A DNA stretch of 30,308 bases from JBEBSD01 sp040394475 (GTDB lineage: Bacteria > Bacteroidota > Bacteroidia > Cytophagales > Spirosomataceae): NCBI GenBank assembly GCA_040394475.1, contig JBEBSD010000074.1, positions 1 through 30,308 on the forward strand. The letters are read 5' to 3'. Below the pieces are notes generated by a model. That model ran no database searches and was not told where the DNA came from. It worked only from the letters and a program-made list of their open reading frames with translations. Position numbers and translations under genes: made by a program. This document shows positions 7,492 through 15,175 of the stretch, one piece after another; the first letter of the stretch is position 1; the number at the start of each line of letters is the position of its first letter.

Positions 7492-7867
7492 AGGCGCCGG
7501 AGTTTATTCACAGGTTGATGGCCGGTGGATTTTCAATTGAAAGCCAGGCAGGTTACTTTATTAAAGCCTCGAAAAGCACAAACCTCCTCGTTCGGGGTAA
7601 CATTGCAAGTGATCGCAGGCGGAGGGAACAGCGCCGGACAGGCATCGGAGCAGTGTGGCATAACTATTGCTAATAACTTGTTTTCCACACTTCTAAACAG
7701 GAAATCCCGTTAATTGAATAAGGGCGGTGCATGCTGAACGGAAAGCCCGCCGGGGGTGTTGATAAGGTAAGCACACAATCGTTACAGAGAGCAGTTTCCA
7801 GAAGGAAATGACGGAGAATTAATGCCAGCAAGTTATGAAAGCAAGGTAACACTACACATGTTATTAA
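7492..7867. other. Divergent spacer, nothing recognised
   Basis: 376 bp lie between the carboxypeptidase start and the start of the next plus-strand gene. I see no RNA gene, tandem repeat or clear promoter element in it. A 62-codon open frame at 7525-7713 shows no protein-like features. Confidence 0.5.
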
Positions 7868-8377
7868 ATGATGAAAACGATGAAGAAAGGGAAAAGCGTA
7901 ATCGGGAGAATGTTACTGTTGTGGCGGATGCACCAGGAGCATGAATTGGTTGTGAAAAAAATAATGCGCAGGGAAATTTCGAGCAGCTTACGGAAAATTT
8001 GCGGGCAGGGGCACTTGCTTTCGCTGCTGTGCAAACAGGAAATCGCCTCCATGTATCACCGCTTGAAATGCCCGCTTGAGGACCAGGAACTGGGCACGAA
8101 TATAAAAGAGGTAGAGTACCTGAACGGCTGGGTGGAGCAGTCTGCGGTTCAGATGCTGGCGCCCTACCTGCAGGAAAGATACAAAGCCATGATAAAGGAA
8201 TACCTGGGCCTGGTGGAGCTGGTGAAGTACGATGAGGAGGTTATGGTCATTTTACTGGATCATCTCCATGTTATCAGGAGGTTGTTAACCAGGATGTCGC
8301 CGGTCATGGCGCCTGTTTACCTGACTGTTCCGGGGAAAAAGGCCGCATTTCGGCCGGCAACTTCGCGGGTGTGCTGA
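7868..8377 (+). CDS. Hypothetical helical protein
   Basis: I do not recognise this 169-residue protein. It begins with MMKTMKKGKSVIGRM, so the start could be either of the first two ATGs or the ATG of MKKGK. It is basic at the N-terminus. The middle (about 45-140) is rich in Leu, Glu and Lys in helix-like spacing, with several His (HLLSLL, MYHRL, LLDHLHVIRR) and Cys32, Cys42 and Cys55. There is no signal peptide or membrane segment. The last 25 residues are low-complexity. A four-helix bundle of ferritin-like or sensor type is possible but not shown. It stands alone, 138 bp before the SMR transporter gene on the same strand. Confidence 0.55.
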   Translation: MMKTMKKGKSVIGRMLLLWRMHQEHELVVKKIMRREISSSLRKICGQGHLLSLLCKQEIASMYHRLKCPLEDQELGTNIKEVEYLNGWVEQSAVQMLAPYLQERYKAMIKEYLGLVELVKYDEEVMVILLDHLHVIRRLLTRMSPVMAPVYLTVPGKKAAFRPATSRVC

Positions 8378-8449
8378 CAGCCGTGTCAAAGTGGATGGAA
8401 ACTGATGCTAATTGCGGAATTTTCGGATAAAGTGTGGAAATAAGTAGCA

Positions 8450-8478
8450 TTGCATGAACGCTCAAATCCTTATCTTCG
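8450..8478 (+). promoter_or_regulatory. Probable promoter of the SMR transporter gene
   Basis: TTG at 8450-8452 and TATCTTCG at 8471-8478 (consensus TAnnTTTG, one mismatch) are 18 bp apart. This gives a leader of about 30 bases before the ATG at 8515. Confidence 0.5.
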
Positions 8479-8514
8479 CGGGGATAAATAAAACCCGTTA
8501 ATTACTCGAAAATA

Positions 8515-8844
8515 ATGCAGTGGTTACTTGTTGTGATTGCCGGCCTGTTTGAGGTCGGTTTTACGTTCTGCCTGGGAAAAGCCAAAGAGTCGGAAGGCGT
8601 GGTGATGTATCAGTGGTACGGGGGTTTTTTGGGATGCCTCGTAATCAGTATGTATTTATTAATGAAAGCGACACAGGGGCTCCCCTTGGGAACCGCCTAT
8701 GCCGTATGGACGGGCATTGGTGCAGTAGGAACGGTGTTGGTCGGGATACTGATATTTAAGGAACCGGCGACCTTCTGGCGGCTCTTTTTTATCGTCACGT
8801 TAGTCGGCTCTATCGTGGGGCTGAAAGCAGTTTCGGCACACTGA
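8515..8844 (+). CDS. sugE: SMR family transporter, SugE/Gdx type
   Basis: The 109-residue protein has four membrane helices, the length usual for small multidrug resistance transporters. The essential Glu of helix 1 is Glu13 in IAGLFEVGF. The segment LPLGTAYAVWTGIGAVGTV after helix 2 nearly matches the E. coli SugE/Gdx signature. By family knowledge this subtype exports guanidinium in exchange for protons and works as an antiparallel dimer in the inner membrane. I looked for guanidine riboswitch features in the 140-bp leader and saw none. It has its own promoter-like site and ends 6 bp from the convergent helicase gene. Other SMR subtypes (quaternary ammonium exporters) are less likely given the signature. 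Confidence 0.85.
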   Translation: MQWLLVVIAGLFEVGFTFCLGKAKESEGVVMYQWYGGFLGCLVISMYLLMKATQGLPLGTAYAVWTGIGAVGTVLVGILIFKEPATFWRLFFIVTLVGSIVGLKAVSAH

Positions 8845-8850
8845 CCGGCT

Positions 8851-10755
8851 TCAATTGTCCATAAGCTCCCAGGCGCTTGTATACGCATTGCGGGAGGCCG
8901 CATAGTCAATAAAACCGGCGTAAAAATCGGAACGGGCCAGCGTCGCACTGTCGCCGATGACCACAAGTTTCTGACGGGCGCGGGTCATGGCGACATTCAT
9001 ACGGCGGATATCGGAAAGAAAACCTATTTCTCCTTTGGCATTGCTTCGTACCAGGCTGATATACACCACATCACGTTCCTGGCCCTGAAAACTGTCAATG
9101 GTGTTGACCGTAAGCATGTCTTGCCAGCCGGCGAGCCCGGGCACCTTTTCCAACTGCTGCTGTAGTTCCCGGATCTGTTGTTTGTAGGGGGAAATGACTC
9201 CGATCGTCGGCCGGGGAATAGCAGGATCAACCGCTATTACCGAGAGGTAGTTGGTTAAATGGCTGACCAGAAAGGCTGCCTCTTCCGTGTTATAGGCACT
9301 GGTATTCCGGAGCGCTTCCTGAAAGCCGCAACCTGCGGTGTCGATAAACGAGAGGGGAGGGTCTTCCGGGAAAAGAGTGCGATGGGCTACGGAAGGATGT
9401 GCTTTTAGCTGATCCTTATAGAAAAACTGCGAGGAAAATCCCATAATAGTTGCATGCATCCGGTATTGCTCCTGCAGCATGATCACCGCTTCCGGATGAT
9501 ACGCTACGCATTTCTCCATTAGCGTGAGTTCCAGGCCGCCCCTGGCTGCCTCCTGTGATTTGATTGTAGGGGGCAGCTGGCAATGGTCTCCTGCCAGAAT
9601 TACTTTCCGGGCTTTCAGGATCGGGATCCAGCAGGCAGGTTCGAGGGCCTGGCCGGCTTCGTCAATCAACACGGTCTGAAAGGTAACTGAACGGGTGAGA
9701 TAATGATTAATGCCTACCGGGGTAGCCGCCAGTACCTGGGCACGGGACAGTTCATCTTCGATAAGGTATTGTTCCAGCGTGGCCACTTCACGGAGCAGTT
9801 TGTGTGCCTCTGCAAACAGCGCTTTCCGTTGCTCCCGTTCTGCAGGTCCAAAGTTTCGTTTGTATTTATGGGCCATGTTTTGGAACTCCGCCGCACGTTT
9901 CTTCAACGTTTTTATTTCCTTCATGCCCGGGTGTGCTGCCATGCGCTGGTCAAGGGTGATGTCCTGAAGGGCTTCCGAAACCCTGACCGGATTGCCGATA
10001 CGGACAACTCTTATCGTTTGCCGGGCCAGTTTTTCACACAACAGATCGACGGCTGCGTTGCTGGGAGCGATCACCAGTAACGGTTGCTTTTCTTGCTGCA
10101 CAAGACGTTGGATTGCCGCGACCAGCGTGGTCGTTTTCCCTGTCCCCGGAGGTCCGTGAACAATGGCCAGATCCCGTGCCTCCAGAATGTTCCGCACGGC
10201 CTGGTTTTGGGAAAGATTAAGTTCCGGGTCATTTACAAATTCCTCCTGTGCTTCAAACCGGGGAGACTCCGAACCGGTCAGTACGGATATCAAATAGCCG
10301 GTTTCGGTAAAGGAAGGAATGTCCTGGGCCCGTTTGACGGCCGACTCCATAGCGTCGTAGCTTTCATCGTCAAACAGGATGTCCACCCCAAGCTTGCCGT
10401 CCCTGGCCCATTCCGGAAGTTCGTCGGTCGAAAGGGTTAACCGGAGTGTGTTGCCTCGCTGGTGCAAGACCGTGCCGGCTATGCGATCCGTTGCCGGGGC
10501 ATGATTCGAAAACAGTTCAGCCCGTTTTCCCGCCTGAAATACATGGTCAAGGTCCTGGTGGGTCGTACGTTCGAGGGTGACAGTCAGGTAGTCTCCGCGG
10601 GTCATTTCCTGCCCGCGAATGGCAATGGGATACCAGCACAAACCACTTTGACGTCTTTCCTGTGTGGACGCATGCGCAATTAAGCGTTTGAATTCCGTTT
10701 CATCCTCGGCCCGTTCGAGTCTGAGCAGCGCCAGTAATCGTTTAAAATACTCCAT
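8851..10755 (-). CDS. Superfamily 1B helicase, Upf1/IGHMBP2-like
   Basis: This 634-residue protein has an N-terminal beta-barrel-like region (about 1-150) followed by two RecA domains. Visible motifs are Walker A GPPGTGKT (201-208), Walker B DEAGQ, motif III GDHCQLPPT, motif IV QEQYRMH, motif V NTIDSFQGQERDVV and motif VI RRMNVAMTRARQKL. A helical insertion rich in Lys and Glu (about 285-345) sits between Ia and II, as in SMUBP-2. These enzymes unwind DNA or RNA 5'-to-3' using ATP; the cellular role in bacteria is not settled. A TACCTTTG box lies only 4 bp before the ATG, so the message may be leaderless or the true start may lie downstream. Confidence 0.9.
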   Translation of the reverse strand: MEYFKRLLALLRLERAEDETEFKRLIAHASTQERRQSGLCWYPIAIRGQEMTRGDYLTVTLERTTHQDLDHVFQAGKRAELFSNHAPATDRIAGTVLHQRGNTLRLTLSTDELPEWARDGKLGVDILFDDESYDAMESAVKRAQDIPSFTETGYLISVLTGSESPRFEAQEEFVNDPELNLSQNQAVRNILEARDLAIVHGPPGTGKTTTLVAAIQRLVQQEKQPLLVIAPSNAAVDLLCEKLARQTIRVVRIGNPVRVSEALQDITLDQRMAAHPGMKEIKTLKKRAAEFQNMAHKYKRNFGPAEREQRKALFAEAHKLLREVATLEQYLIEDELSRAQVLAATPVGINHYLTRSVTFQTVLIDEAGQALEPACWIPILKARKVILAGDHCQLPPTIKSQEAARGGLELTLMEKCVAYHPEAVIMLQEQYRMHATIMGFSSQFFYKDQLKAHPSVAHRTLFPEDPPLSFIDTAGCGFQEALRNTSAYNTEEAAFLVSHLTNYLSVIAVDPAIPRPTIGVISPYKQQIRELQQQLEKVPGLAGWQDMLTVNTIDSFQGQERDVVYISLVRSNAKGEIGFLSDIRRMNVAMTRARQKLVVIGDSATLARSDFYAGFIDYAASRNAYTSAWELMDN

Positions 10756-10759
10756 CGGG

Positions 10760-10767
10760 CAAAGGTA
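10760..10767 (-). promoter_or_regulatory. Possible -7 box of the helicase gene
   Basis: The minus strand reads TACCTTTG, a full match to TAnnTTTG, ending 4 bp before the annotated ATG (10755). I see no TTG at the right distance upstream. The box therefore either drives a leaderless message or is chance. Confidence 0.35.
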
Positions 10768-10793
10768 AGTGGTATACTTGGATTTGGAGGTAT

Positions 10794-10919
10794 GTCAGCA
10801 GTCGGCTATCGGCAGTCGGCAGTCAGCTATCGGAAGTCAGCTATCGGAAGTCGGCAGTCGGTAGTCAGAGATCGGTTATCGGCAGCCGGCTATTGGAGGT
10901 CGGCAGTCAGCTATCAGTC
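10794..10919. repeat. Heptamer array, RTCRGCW type, eighteen units
   Basis: Eighteen 7-bp units run without a phase break from GTCAGCA to ATCAGTC. They are the reverse-complement orientation of the GCYGAYA arrays at 1777 and 6014. GTCAGCT-ATCGGAA occurs twice in a row, so 14-bp duplications contributed. The array fills the divergent spacer of the helicase and nspC genes. Confidence 0.95.
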
Positions 10920-10930
10920 GGCTGTGAAAT

Positions 10931-10951
10931 CGTACCTCGTACCTCGTAAAT
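10931..10951. repeat. Short heptamer run CGTACCT
   Basis: CGTACCT, CGTACCT, CGTAAAT form two and a half 7-bp units just after the main array. The unit differs from the adjacent one. Confidence 0.6.
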
Positions 10952-10971
10952 TGTTTTTGCGTATTGAAACG

Positions 10972-11001
10972 TTTGAATGAAGGTCCGGATTTGTACTTTT
11001 G
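10972..11001 (+). promoter_or_regulatory. Promoter of nspC
   Basis: TTTG (10972-10975) and TACTTTTG (10994-11001) are separated by 18 bp. The second box fully matches TAnnTTTG. The ATG at 11020 would have a leader of about 12-15 bases. Confidence 0.65.
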
Positions 11002-11019
11002 CTTAAAATTTAACCTGAA

Positions 11020-12174
11020 ATGATGAAAACTGTTCCGGATCCTGCTATTCCATCTCCTTGTTTTGTGCTGGATGAAAACCTATTGCGACAGAACCTGGAA
11101 TTAATCAGCGGGGTTCAAAAGGCTGCCGGCTGCCAGATTATCCTGGCGCTCAAGGGATTTTCGATGTACAGTGTTTTTCCTGTTGTAAAGGAATATCTCT
11201 CCGGCGCAACGGCGAGTTCGCTGAACGAAATAAGGCTTATCAACGATTACCTGGGGTACCCGGCGCATACCTATATTCCGGCGTTCGTCGATCATGAATT
11301 TGACGAAGTACTGGAACGCAGCAGCCATGTTACATTCAACTCATTGTCGCAGTGGGAGCGCTATAAGGCCAGGGTGCAGGCGTTCAGAGAGGACGGAGGC
11401 ACGCTGTCCTGCGGCATACGGGTCAATCCGCAATATTCGGAGGTAACGACGGCTATGTACAACCCGTGCGTACCCGGTTCACGGCTCGGGGTAACCCGGG
11501 ACCAGTTAGGGGACCGCCTGCCGGAGGGCATCGAAGGAATCCATTTTCATACGCTTTGCGAGAACGATTCGCATACGCTGGAACGGACATTACAGGCGCT
11601 TGAAGCCAGGTTCGGGGACTTGCTTCATCAGGCAAAATGGCTGAATATGGGGGGCGGACACCTGATGACGCGCGAAGGGTATGATACCGGGTTGTTGGTG
11701 GACCTTATCCGGAAAATAAAGGCGAAATATAACCTGCATGTTATCCTCGAACCCGGCTCGGCGATCGCGTGGCGTACGGGCGTACTGGTGTCCACGGTAC
11801 TGGATGTGTTGGATAGCCAGGGGATACAGGTGGCAATCCTCGATACCTCGTTTGCGGCACACATGCCGGATACACTGGAAATGCCCTACAAACCCGCTAT
11901 TGCAGGCGCCCACCACGAACCTGTGCCGGGACTACCCACTTACCGGCTGGGGGGAATGACCTGCCTGGCGGGCGATTTTATGGGAGATTATTCGTTTGAC
12001 CACCCCCTGCAGCCGGGAGACCGCATCGTATTCGAAGATATGATCCATTATACGATGGTCAAAACAACCACGTTTAACGGGGTAAACCTGCCGTCCATAG
12101 GCATCACGCAAAAAGACGGAACCTTTCGACTGGTGAAAACTTTTGGCTATGAGAGTTTTAAGGATAGGTTGTGA
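11020..12174 (+). CDS. nspC: Carboxynorspermidine/carboxyspermidine decarboxylase
   Basis: This 384-residue protein is a PLP-dependent fold III decarboxylase. The PLP lysine is Lys45 in LALKGFS. Other family motifs visible are GIHFHTLCE, NMGGGH (phosphate-binding Gly loop), LEPGSA, DTSFAAHMPDTLE and CLAGDFMGDYSF with the conserved Cys-x-x-x-Asp of the active site. It removes CO2 from carboxy(nor)spermidine, the last step of the alternative spermidine pathway used in many Bacteroidota. The partner dehydrogenase is not in this window. The gene stands alone with its own promoter. Its stop codon TGA is the end of a GTTGTGA unit that opens the heptamer array downstream. Confidence 0.92.
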   Translation: MMKTVPDPAIPSPCFVLDENLLRQNLELISGVQKAAGCQIILALKGFSMYSVFPVVKEYLSGATASSLNEIRLINDYLGYPAHTYIPAFVDHEFDEVLERSSHVTFNSLSQWERYKARVQAFREDGGTLSCGIRVNPQYSEVTTAMYNPCVPGSRLGVTRDQLGDRLPEGIEGIHFHTLCENDSHTLERTLQALEARFGDLLHQAKWLNMGGGHLMTREGYDTGLLVDLIRKIKAKYNLHVILEPGSAIAWRTGVLVSTVLDVLDSQGIQVAILDTSFAAHMPDTLEMPYKPAIAGAHHEPVPGLPTYRLGGMTCLAGDFMGDYSFDHPLQPGDRIVFEDMIHYTMVKTTTFNGVNLPSIGITQKDGTFRLVKTFGYESFKDRL

Positions 12175-12265
12175 GTTATGAATTATGAGTTATGAATTAT
12201 GAGTTATGAATTATGAGTTATGAATTATGAGTTATGAGTTATGAGTTATGAGTTATGAGTTATGA
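12168..12265. repeat. Heptamer array, RTTATGA type, fourteen units
   Basis: Units alternate GTTATGA and ATTATGA up to 12137, then are GTTATGA only, with no phase break over 98 bp. The first unit, GTTGTGA (12168-12174), contains the last sense codon and TGA stop of nspC. The composition is AT-rich, quite unlike the GCYGATA arrays, yet the period is the same. A short 7-bp run (ATCGTAA, ATCGCAA) follows at 12301-12314. Confidence 0.95.
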
Positions 12266-12321
12266 GTTGTGGGGTGTTAGGCTTTAGGGAATGGGGAGAA
12301 ATCGTAAATCGCAAATCCACC

Positions 12322-13023
12322 TTACGGTATCATTCCGTATTTTGCCTTGGCGTTGGCTTTTGACATTCCGTCAAAATGCCACCATTCGGTCGTATTGACA
12401 ATAAATCCCGCTTTCACCATGGCATTTCGCAGCAGCTTGCGGTTTTCGAGCTGTTTGCCGGTGAGTTTTCCTTGTTTACGCATTTCGTCTTCCATTCGGG
12501 GGTAGGCGAGGGGGCCGAAGAAATCGTAGGGGGTACCCATGTCCAGTGGCTGCCCCGACGCGTCTATCACGGTCAGATCGACGGCGCAGCCAAAATTATG
12601 ATTGGAACCCAGTTTGGGATCGGCGACGTATAGTTTCTTCTTGTCGGCCGGAATTCCCATCGCATCCAGTGCGTCCCATAAATGATACTGGACGGAATTG
12701 GGCCTTGCAGCGTCATAAACCAGAAAACGGTATCCCGGTTTCACCTCCTTCAGGTGGGTATGCGCCCGGGCAAGCCGGCTGGCCATTTCCGGCTGGAGAT
12801 AAGCACGCTTGAAGGTTCCGTATACATTTTTTTTCATGAAATTATCGGTCGTTGCATATTTGAGTTCCACAACGATAGAAGGGTCTGTTTGCTGGATATC
12901 GACCAGTCCCCTGGCGATGAGCCGGCGCTCGATCTCAGGTAGTACGGCAGAAGTCTGGGCAATAGCCGGATTGGGAAGGGCTGCTGTCAGCAAAAGGCAG
13001 ATGGTAACAAGAATTGCGTGCAT
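12322..13023 (-). CDS. D-alanyl-D-alanine dipeptidase, VanX/DdpX-like (peptidase M15D)
   Basis: I chose the ATG at 13023 (233 residues), because it gives a proper signal peptide (MHAILVTICLLLTAALPNPAIAQ split after AIAQ); an upstream ATG at 13062 adds 13 residues. Zinc ligands are seen in SNHNFGCAVDLT (His and Asp) and in EWWHF (His, with the catalytic Glu). The substrate-binding Arg is in YDAARP. This matches the VanX-type M15D layout. The enzyme splits D-Ala-D-Ala in the periplasm, probably for cell-wall recycling or use as nutrient. No VanA, VanH or VanRS genes are nearby, so glycopeptide resistance is not suggested. Confidence 0.9.
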   Translation of the reverse strand: MHAILVTICLLLTAALPNPAIAQTSAVLPEIERRLIARGLVDIQQTDPSIVVELKYATTDNFMKKNVYGTFKRAYLQPEMASRLARAHTHLKEVKPGYRFLVYDAARPNSVQYHLWDALDAMGIPADKKKLYVADPKLGSNHNFGCAVDLTVIDASGQPLDMGTPYDFFGPLAYPRMEDEMRKQGKLTGKQLENRKLLRNAMVKAGFIVNTTEWWHFDGMSKANAKAKYGMIP

Positions 13024-13097
13024 TCGAATGGATGTTACGTGAGTGAACAGGTAAAAATACAAAAAATGCGCTTCTACTCTAAACTGTTACCCTTCCC

Positions 13098-13146
13098 CGG
13101 TCAGCGTGACGCGGTCAGCGTGACCCGGTCAGCGTGACGCGGTCAC
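13098..13146. repeat. 14-bp (double heptamer) repeat, 3.5 copies
   Basis: CGGTCAG-CGTGACS is repeated three times, and CGGTCAC closes the array. The unit is 14 bp, so it fits the 7-bp period of the other spacers. It lies between the VanX-like gene start and the terminator of the LiaF-like gene. Confidence 0.9.
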
Positions 13147-13164
13147 CGATGGGGAGACCGGGTG

Positions 13165-13198
13165 ATAAAAAAGCCCGAAAACGGTATTTTCAGGCTTT
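13165..13198 (-). terminator. Intrinsic terminator of the LiaF-like gene
   Basis: On the minus strand AAAGCCTGAAAA pairs with TTTTCGGGCTTT (one wobble) around a 5-base loop, followed by more T residues. It lies 24 bp after the stop codon at 13222. Confidence 0.8.
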
Positions 13199-13221
13199 AA
13201 ATTTCCAGGCATGACTGACGA

Positions 13222-14211
13222 TCAGTAGCGTTCCACTTCGAAAGAGGAGAGCCCGGCTTCATAGTTAATCGTAATCTTTTTGCTGGTACCGTCGTATCCG
13301 GGGGAGCGATAGAGGTTCTTGCTGATGCGTTCGAAGTCTCTGAATTCTTTAGAATTCAGAATCCCCGAGGTACGGATTTCAATTCCGGCCGAGGCGGGTA
13401 CTTTTAAGGAGACTGAAGCGGCGCCGGCTTCAATATCCACTTCGGTCTGATCGGTATTTGCCCCTAATTTCAATTTTATATCTGCCGCACCCGTACTCAA
13501 TTCCACGCGTCTTACCTGCAGCGCGCTCAGGTCGAAGTCACCTTTCCCGGCTCCGAATGCCATATCAAACGTCCATACAGGTGCTGCGTTAAGCTGAATG
13601 GCTGTCCGGTTAACGTGTTGGTTGTTTTTGAGCTGAATATTTCCTTCCTCCATGTGGAAATTAACAGTGGCCTGGCTTTCTGCTTTGTTGTGCCGGATAC
13701 TGGAAACATAGCGGATCACGGTCGATTCGCTCGTGGCTTCAAACAATTTACCGGTAGTACCCGCTATTTGAAATTCACCGGCGCCTCCTTCAAAATGAAA
13801 GGTAGCCTCCCGGATAGCGGGTTCCATATCGTACTCAAATCGTCCCGCCCTGGGTTTCACGACAGCCTCGTCTTTTTGTTTCCTTTTGAAATTGCGCGTA
13901 CTGCGGTCACGATCCCGGTCCGACCAGTCATGTTTCCATCGGAACGCATGGTTATTAAGTGTCCGGTGCGCCCCGTTGGTAGCCCCTCCGACAATTGCCA
14001 GTACAATAAAGACCCCCGCTATACCACTGCTTATCCGGTTGGGGGCAATGCCGGCGATGAGCAGACAAATCCCGGCCAGAATAAGAAATACATACCAATA
14101 CGCAAATACATCTGACCATTGAAGCTGGAGGTACCCTAAATTTCTCAATAAGAGAATGACTCCAAGCGCCAGCAAAACGACACCGAAAGTAATATTTCCC
14201 GTTCTTTTCAT
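13222..14211 (-). CDS. LiaF-like membrane protein with beta-sheet C-terminal domain
   Basis: This 329-residue protein begins with three or four hydrophobic helices (about 8-85: VVLLALGVILLLRNLGYL, WYVFLILAGICLLIAG, GIAGVFIVLAIVGG), the DUF5668/LiaI-LiaF-type membrane part. A charged stretch follows (WSDRDRDRSTRNFKRKQK, about 95-112). Residues about 120-329 are beta-rich with glycine turns (GGAGEFQI, GAGKGDFDL, STGAADIKL, EAGAASVSL), resembling the LiaF C-terminal or 'toast rack' domain. LiaF proteins sense envelope stress in Firmicutes; in Bacteroidota the role is unproven. It is third in a cluster with a PspC protein and a 54-residue homologue of its membrane part. Confidence 0.8.
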   Translation of the reverse strand: MKRTGNITFGVVLLALGVILLLRNLGYLQLQWSDVFAYWYVFLILAGICLLIAGIAPNRISSGIAGVFIVLAIVGGATNGAHRTLNNHAFRWKHDWSDRDRDRSTRNFKRKQKDEAVVKPRAGRFEYDMEPAIREATFHFEGGAGEFQIAGTTGKLFEATSESTVIRYVSSIRHNKAESQATVNFHMEEGNIQLKNNQHVNRTAIQLNAAPVWTFDMAFGAGKGDFDLSALQVRRVELSTGAADIKLKLGANTDQTEVDIEAGAASVSLKVPASAGIEIRTSGILNSKEFRDFERISKNLYRSPGYDGTSKKITINYEAGLSSFEVERY

Positions 14212-14264
14212 CTGTATAAAGTTTACAACTTAATGATTTACAAAGCCTTACCAACCAGGCCCTC

Positions 14265-14327
14265 CCTAACCCCTAAAACCTAACCCCTAAAACCTAACAC
14301 CTAACACCTAACACCTAATACCTAACC
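14265..14327. repeat. Heptamer array, CCTAACA type, nine units
   Basis: Units are CCTAACC, CCTAAAA, CCTAACC, CCTAAAA, three CCTAACA, CCTAATA, CCTAACC. A tenth, CCCTATT (14328-14334), contains the TAG stop (14332-14330 on the minus strand) of the small membrane protein gene. The likeness to CCCTAAA telomere repeats is noted but not given meaning. Confidence 0.95.
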
Positions 14328-14329
14328 CC

Positions 14330-14494
14330 CTATTTCTCCCGAATCTGATTCCGAACCAAAAGGAGCCCACCGGCAGTAATGAACAGCAGCGGCCAGAAAT
14401 AACGGCTCAGCGAGAGATCGGTCGTTTCCTGGATAAAGAAGAAAAGGCCAACGACAATCAGTATAATACCCCAGAACAGATTTCTAAAATTCAT
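14330..14494 (-). CDS. Small DUF5668-like membrane protein, 54 residues
   Basis: The minus strand reads MNFRNLFWGIILIVVGLFFF, then IQETTDLSLSRYFWPLLFI, then TAGGLLLVRNQIREK and TAG. Two membrane helices are joined by a short loop. The RYFWPLLFITAGGLLLVR part closely parallels KYFWPLAFIGLGAFLLLRR in the PspC protein 12 bp upstream and the membrane part of the LiaF-like protein downstream. The 11-bp gap and common strand argue for one operon. It is likely an envelope-stress accessory subunit of the LiaI type, by analogy only. It is easily missed because of its length. Confidence 0.8.
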   Translation of the reverse strand: MNFRNLFWGIILIVVGLFFFIQETTDLSLSRYFWPLLFITAGGLLLVRNQIREK

Positions 14495-14505
14495 GGCAGG
14501 TTCTA

Positions 14506-15039
14506 TTAGTTGACTTTGATTACATAATCGTCATCCGGACCGGTTGTGCTGCCGCCTGTACCCGCCGGAGGATTGTTCAGGGGCGCGGTCGGCTCACCGG
14601 AGCCGCCGGCTGCCGGGAACTCCTGCTCGTCCCGGCGACGCAGTAACAGGAAGGCTCCCAGGCCGATAAAGGCAAGCGGCCAGAAGTACTTATGGAAATC
14701 GTACCAGACAATCCAGTCGTCAAATAGCATAAATGCTCCGATTGCGAGAAGTGCGATGCCGGCTACCTTGATGTTTTTGTCACTTTTGGAAGCAGGTTCG
14801 TCGGCCGCAGGAGGGGCCGGAGATACGGTATCGGCAACCGGAGGAGCGCTATAATTGATATCGGGCAACACCACCCACAATATGATGTAAATCAGGATGG
14901 AAGTACCAAAGCTGAAGAACAGGGAGACAATGAAAAGAATCCGTATCAGTAGGGGATCTATCGCAAAGTAATTGGCAAGTCCTGCCGCAACGCCTCCCAC
15001 AACCGTATCCTGAGAGTTCCTATGAAGTCTTTTTTCCAT
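14506..15039 (-). CDS. PspC domain protein with C-terminal DUF5668-like membrane part
   Basis: This 177-residue protein opens with a PspC domain (about 1-62): LHRNSQDTVVGGVAAGLANYFAIDP, then ILFIVSLFF and ILIYIILWVVLP. A Pro/Ala-rich linker (about 63-87) leads to a second membrane pair (VAGIALLAIGAFMLF, KYFWPLAFIGLGAFLLLRR, about 90-133) and a disordered Gly/Pro tail. PspC proteins sit in the inner membrane and relay phage-shock-type stress. A good Bacteroidota promoter precedes it, making it the first gene of a PspC / small membrane / LiaF-like operon. No PspA gene is in the window. Confidence 0.85.
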   Translation of the reverse strand: MEKRLHRNSQDTVVGGVAAGLANYFAIDPLLIRILFIVSLFFSFGTSILIYIILWVVLPDINYSAPPVADTVSPAPPAADEPASKSDKNIKVAGIALLAIGAFMLFDDWIVWYDFHKYFWPLAFIGLGAFLLLRRRDEQEFPAAGGSGEPTAPLNNPPAGTGGSTTGPDDDYVIKVN

Positions 15040-15071
15040 GGTGGTTCGATTTGGTTTAAATTATTTGTATT

Positions 15072-15102
15072 CAAAGGTAGTGGGTATAACAAGATACTGC
15101 AA
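15072..15102 (-). promoter_or_regulatory. Promoter of the PspC operon
   Basis: The minus strand carries TTG (15102-15100), 20 bp, then TACCTTTG (15079-15072), a full match to TAnnTTTG. The leader to the ATG at 15039 is about 27 bases. Confidence 0.65.
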
Positions 15103-15175
15103 TGAAAATCGTTACAACTGGTAATTATGCAGGCTAAATGGTGATGTTGCCGGACGAATTGTATGAAAATGTGCG

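Noticed and set aside
7525..7713. 62-codon plus-strand frame in the divergent spacer
   Set aside because: It has no homology that I recognise and no promoter.
8378..8514. Guanidine riboswitch before the SugE-type gene
   Set aside because: I saw no paired ACGR-loop hairpins or conserved guanidine-I elements; only a promoter-like site is visible.
12322..13023. Vancomycin resistance locus
   Set aside because: Only the VanX-like dipeptidase is present. No ligase, dehydrogenase or two-component genes are nearby, and such dipeptidases are common in wall recycling.
14265..14327. Telomere-like sequence
   Set aside because: The likeness to CCCTAAA repeats is by chance of composition. The array is internal, short, and one of several heptamer arrays with other units.
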